Positions 22,860 through 31,878 of a stretch of 60,427 nt of DNA are shown here, piece by piece. The number at the start of each line of letters is the position of its first letter. The stretch's first letter is position 1. Below the pieces are notes generated by a model that saw nothing but the letters and a program-made list of their open reading frames with translations, had not been told where the DNA came from and ran no database searches. The stretch is from Oscillospiraceae bacterium. Its GTDB lineage: Bacteria; Bacillota; Clostridia; Oscillospirales; Acutalibacteraceae. Location of the stretch: NCBI GenBank assembly GCA_015065505.1, contig SVQE01000008.1, positions 1-60,427 on the forward strand, in the 5' to 3' direction. The position numbers and the translations under genes are program-made.

Positions 22860-23552
22860 ATCTTCATCGTCGCCGATATTTTCAACTTCGCTCTCTTCGG
22901 GGTTATAAATAGAGAAGATTGCTTTAAGTGAAACATTCTTTGTTATTGTGAAGGTGTATGCCTCGCTTGATGAAACCTTTGTTGTTCCGTCGTACCAGCC
23001 ATCGAAGGTGTAGCCGTCGTCGGGGCGGGCAATTATTGTAACATTTTCGCCGAGGCTGTATTCGCCGTCGCCCTCAACCTCGCCGTTATCATTGAACGAA
23101 AGAGTAACCTTGAGCTTTTCTTCCTTAGTTGTTGCTTCGGTTGTTGTTTCGGTTGTTGTTGTAGCTTCGGTTGTAACATCGTTAACCGTGTTGTTTGTTG
23201 TTGGCTCGGTTGTTGTTTTCATAGTTGTTGAAACCTGAGTCAGTGAAGATGTTTCGTCGCTTTTTTTGTTTTTAGCGGCAACAACGGCAATAACGGTTCC
23301 TGCGATTATTGCAACAAGAACAACGCAGAGAACAATTATTATAATTGTTGTTTGCTTCTTCTTTTTATCATCAGCATTCTCCTCGGGGCGAACGGGCGCC
23401 GGCTTGTTTTCAGGCATTTTCTGTGCAGAAAAAACCTTGGTTGAGCCGAGGTCCTTCTCGGGAGTTTCCTCTTCATCATAGAGCGGCGAGCCGCAATTCT
23501 GGCAAATATATAAGCTTTCGTCGTTTTCCGAACCGCAATTCTTACATCTCAT
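22857..23552 (-). CDS. Zinc-ribbon membrane-anchored protein with InlB-type repeat
   Basis: Protein of 231 aa. The N-terminus has paired CxxC (CKNCGSENDESLYICQNCG), a zinc ribbon. A single TM helix at about 70-93 (TIIIIVLCVVLVAIIAGTVI) is followed by a Thr-rich linker. The end is a Listeria-Bacteroides (Flg_new/InlB B-type) repeat: IIARPDDGYTFDGWYDGTT, then ITKNVSLKAIF. Topology is probably zinc ribbon inside, beta repeat outside. Function unknown; this domain set is common in gut Clostridia. Own promoter region, no operon partner. Confidence 0.85.
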   Translation of the reverse strand: MRCKNCGSENDESLYICQNCGSPLYDEEETPEKDLGSTKVFSAQKMPENKPAPVRPEENADDKKKKQTTIIIIVLCVVLVAIIAGTVIAVVAAKNKKSDETSSLTQVSTTMKTTTEPTTNNTVNDVTTEATTTTETTTEATTKEEKLKVTLSFNDNGEVEGDGEYSLGENVTIIARPDDGYTFDGWYDGTTKVSSSEAYTFTITKNVSLKAIFSIYNPEESEVENIGDDED

Positions 23553-23658
23553 TTTATTTACCTCCTTTTTTACAGATTATATCACATTGTTTTGTTTTGA
23601 ACAACACATAATTTACATTTCAAATTTAAACCTTTTGTTAACAATATGTGTTTTACTA

Positions 23659-23687
23659 TTGACTTTTTTGTTAAATTATAATAAATT
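23659..23687 (+). promoter_or_regulatory. Promoter of the 322-aa lipoprotein
   Basis: TTGACT (23659-23664), 17-base spacer, TAAATT (23682-23687, 4 of 6). Confidence 0.5.
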
Positions 23688-23726
23688 TATGATGTATATT
23701 AATGACTGCGAAAGGGGAATCCCACA

Positions 23727-24695
23727 ATGAAAAAAACTATGAAGAGAATCTTTTGCATTGCACTTGTAGCAGCGCTTGTTGCTTCTCTTGCCGGTTGTGC
23801 AAAGCTTAACTACATCACTAACGGCACAATTAAGGCTATTAATGAAGTTAAATCGGGCGACTGGCAGAACGCTAATGCAGTTGAGGAAGATAACTCTGAT
23901 AAAATTGTTATCGATGAACTCACTCCCGGCACATACGGCGGTATTGATTTCCAGTCACTTGAGGATGTTGCAGCTTTCTATAAAGAAGCATACGACTACA
24001 CCAAGTCTTTAACTGCTGATTATATCGATGACCAGGGCAATACCTGCAAATTCTATAAGCTTCTCGGCGATGAAAAGATGGAAATCGGTGATGTTATTAT
24101 CGACGGTTCCGCTAACGCAATCGTAAACAAGCTTGTTCCCGGTATTGTTGACAGTATGTTCAAGCCCAACACCTACGGTCTTGTTCCCTGCTACAACAGA
24201 AACCCCGACCTCGACAACAACAGCGAGGATGAGCACAAGAAGAGCGACCGTGATTTCAGAACAACCGAAATCACTGCTGAAGATATTCTTGCAGCTAATG
24301 TAACCGATAACGGCGACGGCACTATCACTCTTGTTATCCAGCCCAAGATGGCTGAAATGAGTATGCGCGGTGAAGACTCTCAGGGTAGATTCTTCGAGGT
24401 TCTCGGCGACATCAGCGGCGTTGTTGCAGACATCAGCGCAGTATCCTTCACAGAGGGCACAGCAGAAGAAAATGTTAAGGTATTCTATAAGGGCGGAACA
24501 GTAACCGTTAAGGTAGACGCTAAGTCAAAGGAAGTTCTTGAAGCTGAATACAAGATGGAAACAACCGTTCAGGTTACTCACGCTTCCATCGCAGTTATCA
24601 AGGATAAGAGCGCAACTCTTACAATCACCTACACAAACACTTATCCCGCATCAGACGATTACCTTATGAGCTCAAAGGGAATCAAGAGAAAGTAA
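23727..24695 (+). CDS. Predicted lipoprotein, function unknown
   Basis: 322 aa. It has a lipoprotein signal peptide with lipobox LAGC (Cys near residue 25) after a KR-rich start (MKKTMKRIF). The mature part is acidic and beta-rich and ends YLMSSKGIKRK. I recognise no family. It stands alone between the zinc-ribbon gene and feoA and has its own terminator, so it is probably expressed independently on the cell surface. Confidence 0.85.
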   Translation: MKKTMKRIFCIALVAALVASLAGCAKLNYITNGTIKAINEVKSGDWQNANAVEEDNSDKIVIDELTPGTYGGIDFQSLEDVAAFYKEAYDYTKSLTADYIDDQGNTCKFYKLLGDEKMEIGDVIIDGSANAIVNKLVPGIVDSMFKPNTYGLVPCYNRNPDLDNNSEDEHKKSDRDFRTTEITAEDILAANVTDNGDGTITLVIQPKMAEMSMRGEDSQGRFFEVLGDISGVVADISAVSFTEGTAEENVKVFYKGGTVTVKVDAKSKEVLEAEYKMETTVQVTHASIAVIKDKSATLTITYTNTYPASDDYLMSSKGIKRK

Positions 24696-24708
24696 TTTAA
24701 CAAAATCA

Positions 24709-24739
24709 ATGCCGAGTCGAAAGACCCGGCATTTTTTTG
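24709..24739 (+). terminator. Terminator of lipoprotein gene
   Basis: ATGCCGAGTC/GACCCGGCAT (one mismatch) with GAAA loop, followed by T7. Confidence 0.75.
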
Positions 24740-24780
24740 TTTGTAATAAATTTCGCAGGGGGCTCTCCCGAGCCTCCCAA

Positions 24781-24813
24781 ATTGACGAAAGGGGTCAGAC
24801 CCCTTTCGTCAAT
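24781..24813. repeat. REP-like palindrome, arm ATTGACGAAA
   Basis: Perfect palindrome around core GGGGTCAGACCCC. Solitary; its arms match neither RAYT in the window. Confidence 0.8.
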
Positions 24814-24853
24814 CGGTGCAGTTGCTCATAAATAATCCGAAATTAAGCCATTT

Positions 24854-24894
24854 TCAAACTGACGTAAGGGGTCAGACCCCTTACGTCAGTTTGA
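24854..24894. repeat. REP-like palindrome, arm TCAAACTGACGTAA
   Basis: 41-base palindrome around GGGGTCAGACCCC, 40 bases after the previous one and just upstream of feoA. Confidence 0.8.
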
Positions 24895-24943
24895 ATAATT
24901 AACATCAATTCCGCCTCTGCATAGGATGCAATGAGGTGGTTTT

Positions 24944-25165
24944 ATGTTTTTGAGTGATTTGAAGGAAAACCAGAGTGCTGTTATAGTTTTTTCCGAAGGT
25001 GAAAGCGTTTTCGGAAGAAGGCTTTGCGATATGGGCTTTTGTGAGGGCGAAAAGGTTTTGTGCGTTAAGAGAGCGTTATTCGGCTCACCCGTTTTATACA
25101 GGGTTAAGGAAAGCAATGCCGCACTAAGAACAGCCGACGCAAAAAGAATTGAGGTGGTTCTTTGA
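24944..25165 (+). CDS. feoA: Ferrous iron transport protein A
   Basis: Small SH3-fold cytoplasmic protein of 73 aa (LSDLKENQSAVIVFSEGE, FGRRLCDMGFCEGEKV). It is thought to modulate FeoB. GAGGTGG precedes the ATG. Its stop overlaps the TTG start of feoB. Confidence 0.92.
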   Translation: MFLSDLKENQSAVIVFSEGESVFGRRLCDMGFCEGEKVLCVKRALFGSPVLYRVKESNAALRTADAKRIEVVL

Positions 25166-26952
25166 GCAGAAGGCTTGTTGTGCTTGCAGGGAATCCGAAT
25201 GTAGGCAAAAGCACCGTGTTTAACGAGCTTACGGGAATGCATCAGCATACGGGGAACTGGATTGGCAAAACGGTTGAATCAACAAAATCCCGTTTCTATT
25301 ATAAATATAACGATTATGATATTGTTGACCTGCCGGGAACATATTCGCTCAACAGCTCTTCAAAGGAGGAAGAAATTGCGCGCGATTTTCTTAATAATTC
25401 AAATCCCGACTGCACAGTTTGCGTTATAGACGGCGCAGTTCTTGAACGCTCGCTCATTCTTGTTTTTCAGCTGATGAAGCTAACCGATAAGCTCGTTGTT
25501 GTATTAAATCTCTGCGATGAAGCAAAGAAAAAGGGCATATTCATTGATGAGGATAAGCTTTCAATGATGCTCGGTGTGCCCGTTGTTAAAACAACTGCAA
25601 GGTCGGGCAGGGGAATTAACCGCCTGCTTGAGCAGATACATCTTGTTTCAACAAATGCCGTCGCACCGAAACCGAAAATAATACTGGAAAAAGGCGACAG
25701 GGGATATAGCAAGGCAAAGGAAATATCCTCGGCAGTTGTAAGCAGAAGCGGCAGCTTTTCGCTCGGCTTGGCAGACAGATTGCTGCTTGGAAGATTTACC
25801 TCGTTTGTTGCGCTGATTATTGTTTTCGGTGCGGTTTTATATTTAACAATTATAGCTTCAAACTATCCCTCAATGCTTCTTAAAAGCTTTTTTGATTTTC
25901 TTGAAATAAAAATTGCAAACCTGCTTGAAGTTTGGGGCGCGGCTGATTGGGCTGTTAATCTCTTTGTTTACGGAATGCTCAGAGTTTTATTCTTCGTTGT
26001 TTCGGTTATGCTGCCGCCGATGGCAATATTCTTTCCGCTTTTTTCAATTCTTGAGGATTTCGGCTTGTTTTCAAGAATTGCGTTTAATCTTGATTATCCG
26101 TTTCAAAAATGCTCCTCCTGCGGCAAGCAGGCGCTTTGCTGCTGTATGGGTCTGGGTTGCAACGCAGTCGGCGTAACGGGCGCAAGAATTATTGATTCGC
26201 CTCGCGAAAGACTGATTGCAATAATAACTAATTCTCTGACTCCCTGCAACGGAAGATTTCCGCTTTTGATTGCGATTATAACCATATTCTTTGCAAAAAA
26301 CAGTTTGCTCTCGGCAGGAATGCTTCTGCTGATGCTCGGCTTATCGTTTTTTATGACAATGCTTTCATCAAGAATACTGGGCAAAACCGTTCTTAAGGGA
26401 ATGCCGAGCTCGTTTGTTATGGAAATGCCGCCGCTCAGAAAACCTCAGTTTATTAAAACAACGCTTAACAGTTTGAGGGAAAAGGTACTTTTTGTTTTAA
26501 TGCGCGCCGTTTGCATTGCCGCTCCTGCAGGCGTTGTTATATGGATTCTTGCAAATATTAAAATTGCGGATATAAGCATACTTACTCATATGGCAAATGC
26601 GCTTGACCCCGTTGGCAGAATAATGGGGCTCGACGGCGTTATTCTTCTTGCCTTCATTCTCGGCTTTCCTGCAAATGAAATTGTTTTGCCGATTGCGCTG
26701 ATGGTTTATCTTTCTTCCTCGTCGCTTTCGGATTATTCATCGCTCGAATCGCTCGGCAGTGTTCTGATTGCAAACGGCTGGACTGCAAAAACAGCGCTCT
26801 GCACCTGTGTTTTTTCGCTCTTCCACTTCCCATGCGGAACAACTCTGCTTACAATATATAAGGAAACAAAAAGTAAAAAATGGACCATTCTTTCGGTTTT
26901 GCTGCCGCTGCTTCTCGGCTTTTCGCTCTGCGCGGTGATTAACAAATTATGA
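25162..26952 (+). CDS. feoB: Ferrous iron transporter B
   Basis: Fe(II) uptake protein of 596 aa, shorter than the about 770 aa of E. coli FeoB. The N-terminal G domain has G1 GNPNVGKST, G2 region TGNWIGKTVE, G3 DLPGTYSL and G4 NLCDE. The membrane part contains two Gate/Nucleos-like halves, with CSSCGKQALCCCMGLGCNAV in the Cys-containing FeoB_C region. It starts at TTG, overlapping feoA by 4 bases. Likely used for iron uptake in an anoxic habitat. Confidence 0.94.
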   Translation: MSRRLVVLAGNPNVGKSTVFNELTGMHQHTGNWIGKTVESTKSRFYYKYNDYDIVDLPGTYSLNSSSKEEEIARDFLNNSNPDCTVCVIDGAVLERSLILVFQLMKLTDKLVVVLNLCDEAKKKGIFIDEDKLSMMLGVPVVKTTARSGRGINRLLEQIHLVSTNAVAPKPKIILEKGDRGYSKAKEISSAVVSRSGSFSLGLADRLLLGRFTSFVALIIVFGAVLYLTIIASNYPSMLLKSFFDFLEIKIANLLEVWGAADWAVNLFVYGMLRVLFFVVSVMLPPMAIFFPLFSILEDFGLFSRIAFNLDYPFQKCSSCGKQALCCCMGLGCNAVGVTGARIIDSPRERLIAIITNSLTPCNGRFPLLIAIITIFFAKNSLLSAGMLLLMLGLSFFMTMLSSRILGKTVLKGMPSSFVMEMPPLRKPQFIKTTLNSLREKVLFVLMRAVCIAAPAGVVIWILANIKIADISILTHMANALDPVGRIMGLDGVILLAFILGFPANEIVLPIALMVYLSSSSLSDYSSLESLGSVLIANGWTAKTALCTCVFSLFHFPCGTTLLTIYKETKSKKWTILSVLLPLLLGFSLCAVINKL

Positions 26953-27150
26953 TTTATCGCGGAGGCGATAAATCATAATTCAGTGACCAGTGACCAGTGG
27001 ACAGTGACCAGTGGACAGTGACCGGTTATATAATTGCCGTGCGCAGCACCAAATACTGACCACTGACCACTGACAACTAAATTGTGATTTGCGAGCCCAA
27101 ATGGCTCGACAAATCACAATTTATTAACTTTTAAACAATAAACCAATAAT
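26953..27150. repeat. Nested palindromes and CAGTGACC tandem repeats after feoB
   Basis: Three layers. GATTTATCGC/GCGATAAATC sits at the feoB stop. CAGTGACCAGTGGA tandem units face inverted ACTGACCACTGACC units across about 45 bases. AAATTGTGATTTG/CAAATCACAATTT has an inner CGAGCC/GGCTCG. No gene is seen. Confidence 0.6.
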
Positions 27151-27153
27151 GTC

Positions 27154-27182
27154 TTGTATTAAATTCTCTTTTCTGTTAGAAT
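27154..27182 (+). promoter_or_regulatory. Promoter of the GPH symporter
   Basis: TTGTAT (27154-27159), 17-base spacer, TAGAAT (27177-27182). Confidence 0.6.
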
Positions 27183-27212
27183 GAAGATAATAAACTGAAA
27201 AGGAGAAAAAGT

Positions 27213-28844
27213 ATGGGAACGAAAAATGTTAATACCTATACAAAAAAAGAACTTTCAGGATTTCTGGTCGGTATGTTCGGTCAGAACATGATTTACCAGA
27301 TAGTTGCAACCGGTTTATACTTCTATTTCCAGAATGTTATATTTCTTGATGCAATGGCTATCGGCGTAATCTTTACGATTGCCAGAATATGGGATGCAAT
27401 CAACGACCCGATGATGGGAACAATCGTTGATAAAACCAGAAGCAAATGGGGCAAATGCAGACCTTATCTTATAATTTTCCCCGGTATTATCGGTGCAATA
27501 ACAATTGCTGCATTTATCAACGGCATTTATCCCGATGCAAAAACAGAACTCGGAAGAGTTCTTATAGTCGGTTGGGCTGCAGCATCATACATTCTTTGGG
27601 GAATGTGTTTCACCGTTTGTGATATTCCGCTCTGGGGTATAACTTCTCTTATGACAGAGGATGAAAACGACCGTTCAAAGATTCTCAGCCTTGCAAGAAT
27701 TGTTGCAGGCTTTGCAGGAATCGGAACACTTATAACAATGGTTGCCCAATTTGTTGCAGGAATTTTTGAAAACAAATTAGGATATCCTTATAAAACTGCA
27801 ATGCAGTATGGCTTCATTGCAACGGTTGTTGTTTTAACGGTTATAAACTCACTTCTTTTTGAAGTTGCAGGACTGACAACAAGGGAACGCGTTGAGCAGA
27901 CCACCGAAAAGAAATACAGCTTTATTGAGAATTTCAAGATTATGTTCGGTAACAGACCGTTCAGGCAGATTCTTATTTCCGGTATTCTTCGTTCTCCGAT
28001 TCAGCTTCTTATGCTGATTGCAATGACTTTTATAACCTTCTATTATGCAAACGGAAACCTTGCAAATATTCTTGCTGACGGAAAGCTTAATGTGGGTATG
28101 TTAATCCGTCTCGGAATTATCGGATTTTGCTTCTTTATGGGTCAGTTTATCTGCATGGCAATAACGCCTAATCTTATGAAGAAATTTGAAAAGAAATCGC
28201 TTTATAATTTCTATTCCGTTGCAGGCGCTGTTCCTTATGCACTAATATATGTTTTATATAAGATTTCAGGCGGCAATTTAAGAGACAGCATTTTCTGGGT
28301 TATCTTGACAGGAATTTGCTTCTTCTTTGCAAGTGCTGCGATGGGCGGTATCAATGTTTTGCAGTCTGTAATGATTGCTGACTGCGTTGACTATGAAGAA
28401 TATCATAACGGTGTCAGAACAGACGGAGTTTTCTTCTCGGGTCAGTCATTTATCACAAAGCTTTCGGGAGGTATTGCTTCAATCCTTTCGGCATTTGCAT
28501 ATAAAGCGGTCGGCTATAGCGACAGTAATGTTGAAAAAATGACATCTTTGCTTAATGAGGGCAAGGACTTCTTAACCTACGACGGCGGTTCGGGAGCAGG
28601 AAAATATGCCGCAACCATGGTTTTCCTTATCTCAATTCCTCCTGCAATCGGTATGCTTTTATCCGCTGTTCCGACATTCAGATATGCAATGTCTGATAAA
28701 GAACACGAAAAAATCTTGGCTGCTCTTGTTGAGAAAAGACATACATCTGAAGCTGAAGCAACAGAAGAAACTCCCGATGAAAACACTCAGGCTCTCATCG
28801 ATAATATGGATGAGATAGTTGATGAAATAAAACAACTTGATTAA
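27213..28844 (+). CDS. GPH-family sugar:cation symporter (MelB-like)
   Basis: 12-TM major facilitator of 543 aa in the glycoside-pentoside-hexuronide family. The signature DAINDPMMGTIVDKTRSKWG at the TM2-3 loop and GKCRPYLI match MelB/XylP-type carriers. A hydrophilic acidic tail of about 50 residues follows the last helix. No glycosidase is adjacent. The GH36 alpha-galactosidase at 57564 is a possible functional partner but is 29 kb away. GGAG ribosome site; own promoter and terminator. Confidence 0.9.
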   Translation: MGTKNVNTYTKKELSGFLVGMFGQNMIYQIVATGLYFYFQNVIFLDAMAIGVIFTIARIWDAINDPMMGTIVDKTRSKWGKCRPYLIIFPGIIGAITIAAFINGIYPDAKTELGRVLIVGWAAASYILWGMCFTVCDIPLWGITSLMTEDENDRSKILSLARIVAGFAGIGTLITMVAQFVAGIFENKLGYPYKTAMQYGFIATVVVLTVINSLLFEVAGLTTRERVEQTTEKKYSFIENFKIMFGNRPFRQILISGILRSPIQLLMLIAMTFITFYYANGNLANILADGKLNVGMLIRLGIIGFCFFMGQFICMAITPNLMKKFEKKSLYNFYSVAGAVPYALIYVLYKISGGNLRDSIFWVILTGICFFFASAAMGGINVLQSVMIADCVDYEEYHNGVRTDGVFFSGQSFITKLSGGIASILSAFAYKAVGYSDSNVEKMTSLLNEGKDFLTYDGGSGAGKYAATMVFLISIPPAIGMLLSAVPTFRYAMSDKEHEKILAALVEKRHTSEAEATEETPDENTQALIDNMDEIVDEIKQLD

Positions 28845-28846
28845 TG

Positions 28847-28877
28847 AAAAAAGACGGTCAGCTGACCGTCTTTTTTT
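28847..28877 (+). terminator. Terminator of the GPH symporter
   Basis: AAAGACGGTCA/TGACCGTCTTT followed by a T run. Confidence 0.9.
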
Positions 28878-28989
28878 AGTGAATAGTGAAAAATGAAGAG
28901 TGAAGAGTGTTGGTTACTCGGCGCGTTGCGCCTCAGACAATATAATATAATCGCCGGCTGCAAGCCCCTCAACTCTTCACTCTTACCTC

Positions 28990-29793
28990 TTAACTCTTAA
29001 CTTTAATCCATTGTGCCCAAACGCCTAAAACCTCTCTTGTGAAGAAGGTTGGCTTTCCTCTGGGCGAGGAAGGAGCAGGGATTGATGAAGCGGTGAGTCC
29101 GTTTTTTTTGCAAATCAGCGAGGCGCGGTATTCGTGGTATTCATTGGTTGCGATTGCAACATTATAATCAAGACCCTTTTCATCCATTATCTTTTTTGCG
29201 TTTGCAATATTTTCGTCGGTGCTTGTTGATTTATCCTCAATAATAATTCTGTCGGGTGAAATGCCCTTTTCGGTCATAAGATTATAAATGCACTGCCCTT
29301 CGCTTAAATCCTCGTCGCTGCCCTGACCGCCCGTTGCGATTGCAATGGCGTCGGGGTGCTCTTCAAGGTATTTAACCGCCGCGTTTGTTCTCTGAACAAG
29401 CGACATTGAGGGCACGCTGCCCCTTATCTGACAGCCGAGAACTATAACGGTGTTTTCGTTTGAAGCTGTGTAGCCCGAATGGCTTATAACATTGCCGAGG
29501 GTTACGAAGAAAACAGAGAAAAATATAACGGCAAGCGCAATAACAACGGCTGAACAGGAATAAATTATTTTTCCTTTTCCTGCTTCAACGCCAAGCCTAA
29601 TCAGCTCGGTTATTTTATTAAAGAATATTCCGAGAATAATCAATCCGCCGCCAACGGCAAAGCCGAATAAATTGCCTGCGTTTATAACCCCGAGGGAAAC
29701 AAGGGGTGGAATATATAACAGGATAATTGCAATACCAAGCAGTATTAAAATCAGTCTGATAATCAAATTTATCACCTTATTTTTAGTTTTCAT
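28990..29793 (-). CDS. ElyC/SanA/YdcF-family membrane protein
   Basis: 267 aa. Two N-terminal hydrophobic segments and a third near residue 90 precede a DUF218 domain: VIVLGCQIRG, ERTNAAVKYL-type helix, IATGGQGSDEDLSEGQ, IIEDKSTSTDENIANAK. The family acts at the cell envelope (ElyC affects peptidoglycan precursor metabolism in E. coli). ATG at 29793 follows GGAGAG by six bases. The last codons (IKVKS) are written in the TTAACTCTTAAC repeat, so the original C-terminus may have been replaced. Confidence 0.85.
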   Translation of the reverse strand: MKTKNKVINLIIRLILILLGIAIILLYIPPLVSLGVINAGNLFGFAVGGGLIILGIFFNKITELIRLGVEAGKGKIIYSCSAVVIALAVIFFSVFFVTLGNVISHSGYTASNENTVIVLGCQIRGSVPSMSLVQRTNAAVKYLEEHPDAIAIATGGQGSDEDLSEGQCIYNLMTEKGISPDRIIIEDKSTSTDENIANAKKIMDEKGLDYNVAIATNEYHEYRASLICKKNGLTASSIPAPSSPRGKPTFFTREVLGVWAQWIKVKS

Positions 29794-29959
29794 AATTATC
29801 TCTCCTTTAATGATTATATAATAAATCTTTAAAAGATTCAATACAATCCGCGGACTGTGGAATTTATCTATGATATAAAGAAAAAATACACTTGTATAAA
29901 CATTTACAAATTAATATTAATGTGTTATTATATTTACTAATTTGATTTGCTTAACTACT

Positions 29960-30008
29960 ACCCCTCATCAGTCAGCTTGCGCTGACAGCTTCCCCTCGAG
30001 GGGAAGCC
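29960..30008. repeat. Palindromic intergenic element before the ABC pair
   Basis: Two adjacent hairpins, GTCAGC/GCTGAC and GCTTCCCC/GGGGAAGC, in a CCCCTCATCAGTCAGCTTGC context. I recall similar elements from gut Clostridia genomes. Confidence 0.5.
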
Positions 30009-30048
30009 TTGATAGGTTTGATTGATTTTATCTTGGAGGTGATTATAT

Positions 30049-31878
30049 ATGGCTCGGCACTGGATGCCGCTCCACGAGGACATAAAGGTTCCCGTTTTCA
30101 AGAACATACTTTTTGCAATAAAAATCTGCTTTAAGGCTGATAAATCCCTTATGCTTTCGGCAATTCTGGCGCAAACCTCTTTTTCGGTTTTCTCGCTGTT
30201 TATTCAGGGTGTGCTGTTTCTGAAAGTGCTTCTTAATCTTATAGAGGGCAATGCAAGCTTTGAATACTTTGTTAAAATGCTTTTGCTCTTTCTCGGCGTT
30301 GCGCTGATAAACGAGGTTATAATCATCACCTGCGATTATCTGCAGAATGTCGGAATGAAGAAGGTTACAAAGGGACTCAACGACCTTATTTTTGAAAAGG
30401 CGGCTAATGTTGATGTAAGCTGCTATGAGGACCCCGAATTCTACGATAAATACCAGAGGGCAACCGAAATTATAACCCACAGCTATTTCTTTATGTTCTG
30501 TATGGATATATCGAATTTAATCGGCTCGGTTATTTCGTTCTTCCTTGTAATCGGTATTGTGTCCTCGATTGACCCTGCATATCTTATATTCTTATCACCC
30601 GTGCTCTTTATCTTTGTTTTTGAAATAGTTAAAAGCAAAATTATGTATAAGCGCAACTATTCAATGACAACGAATAACCGTATTAAAAACTATTCGCAGA
30701 GAACGGTTTTCCTCAAGGATTTTTCAAAGGATATAAGAACCTCAAACATCTTTTCGGTTATTATCAACCGTTTCAGAAGAGCGGTTGAGGATAATATAAG
30801 AATTATCAAAAACTACGGCTGGAAGCTGTTTTTCTACACAATGCTCAGCTCTCTTTTCGGCGAGTTGATTCCGATTGTCGGAACATATTCCTTCGCTTCC
30901 TATCAGTTTATTAACAACAGCGGACTTGATATTTCGGGCTTTTCGGTTGTTTTAAGCTCGATAAACTCGGTGAGAACAACAACCCGTCAGATTGCGGATT
31001 CACTTGCATCGCTTTCAAATGTTGCGCTCTATTTCCAGAATCTGCGCGATTTCTTTGACTATGAATCAAAGGTTGTTTCGGGCGATGTTGAAGCAGGCGA
31101 GTTTGAAAGCATTGAATTTAAAAATGTTTCTTTCAAATATCCCTCTGCAAAAAAGTTTTCACTCAGAAATGTTAATTTGAAAATAAACAAGGGCGAAACC
31201 GTTGCCATAGTCGGCGTTAACGGCGCAGGCAAAACAACCTTTGTTAAGCTGCTTTTAAGATTCTACGACCCAACCGAGGGCGAAATCCTCTATAACGGCA
31301 GAAACATTAAGGATTATAATGTTGAATCGCTGCACAGCCGATTTGCAACTGTTTTCCAGGATTATAAAACCTTTGCGCTTTCGGTTAATGAAAATGTTAT
31401 CTGCCACAAATGCAGCGAGGAAGAAAAGAAGCTTGCCGAAAAAGCATTGAAGCAGAGCGGCGCCTGGAACAAAATCAAAACCCTTCCCAACGGCGCGGAT
31501 ACCGTTTTAACAAGGGAATTTGATGAAACGGGCGCAGGTCTTTCGGGCGGTGAAACCCAGAAAACCGCAGTTGCAAGAATGTTTGCAAAGGATTTTGATG
31601 TTGCAATTCTCGACGAGCCCTCGTCGGCGCTCGACCCGATTGCCGAATACAATATGTATGAAAATCTGATTAAGGCAACAAAGAATAAAACTGTTTTATA
31701 TATCTCTCACAGGCTTTCCTCGGCCGTGCTCAGCGATAATATCTTTGTTCTGAAAAACGGAACTGTTGTTGAAAGCGGAGCACACAGCGAGCTTATGGAG
31801 CTGGGCGGCGATTACTGCTCGATGTTCACCCTTCAGGCTTCGCGCTATAAGAATGAAGGGGGTGAGCAGTATGCATGA
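30049..31878 (+). CDS. ABC exporter half-transporter A
   Basis: 609 aa: an about 330-residue six-helix exporter domain, then a nucleotide-binding domain. Walker A is GVNGAGKTTF, signature LSGGETQKTAVAR, Walker B region VAILDEPSSALDP and switch His ISHR. It probably exports a lipid, peptide or drug. GGAGGTG lies seven bases before the ATG. It overlaps half-transporter B by 8 bases, so the two should form a heterodimer. Confidence 0.92.
   Translation: MARHWMPLHEDIKVPVFKNILFAIKICFKADKSLMLSAILAQTSFSVFSLFIQGVLFLKVLLNLIEGNASFEYFVKMLLLFLGVALINEVIIITCDYLQNVGMKKVTKGLNDLIFEKAANVDVSCYEDPEFYDKYQRATEIITHSYFFMFCMDISNLIGSVISFFLVIGIVSSIDPAYLIFLSPVLFIFVFEIVKSKIMYKRNYSMTTNNRIKNYSQRTVFLKDFSKDIRTSNIFSVIINRFRRAVEDNIRIIKNYGWKLFFYTMLSSLFGELIPIVGTYSFASYQFINNSGLDISGFSVVLSSINSVRTTTRQIADSLASLSNVALYFQNLRDFFDYESKVVSGDVEAGEFESIEFKNVSFKYPSAKKFSLRNVNLKINKGETVAIVGVNGAGKTTFVKLLLRFYDPTEGEILYNGRNIKDYNVESLHSRFATVFQDYKTFALSVNENVICHKCSEEEKKLAEKALKQSGAWNKIKTLPNGADTVLTREFDETGAGLSGGETQKTAVARMFAKDFDVAILDEPSSALDPIAEYNMYENLIKATKNKTVLYISHRLSSAVLSDNIFVLKNGTVVESGAHSELMELGGDYCSMFTLQASRYKNEGGEQYA

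Noticed and set aside
24781-24894. Two GGGGTCAGACCCC palindromes as feoA operators (Fur or DtxR boxes)
   Set aside because: The same core occurs at a dozen sites unrelated to iron genes and next to RAYT genes, so they are REP-like elements.
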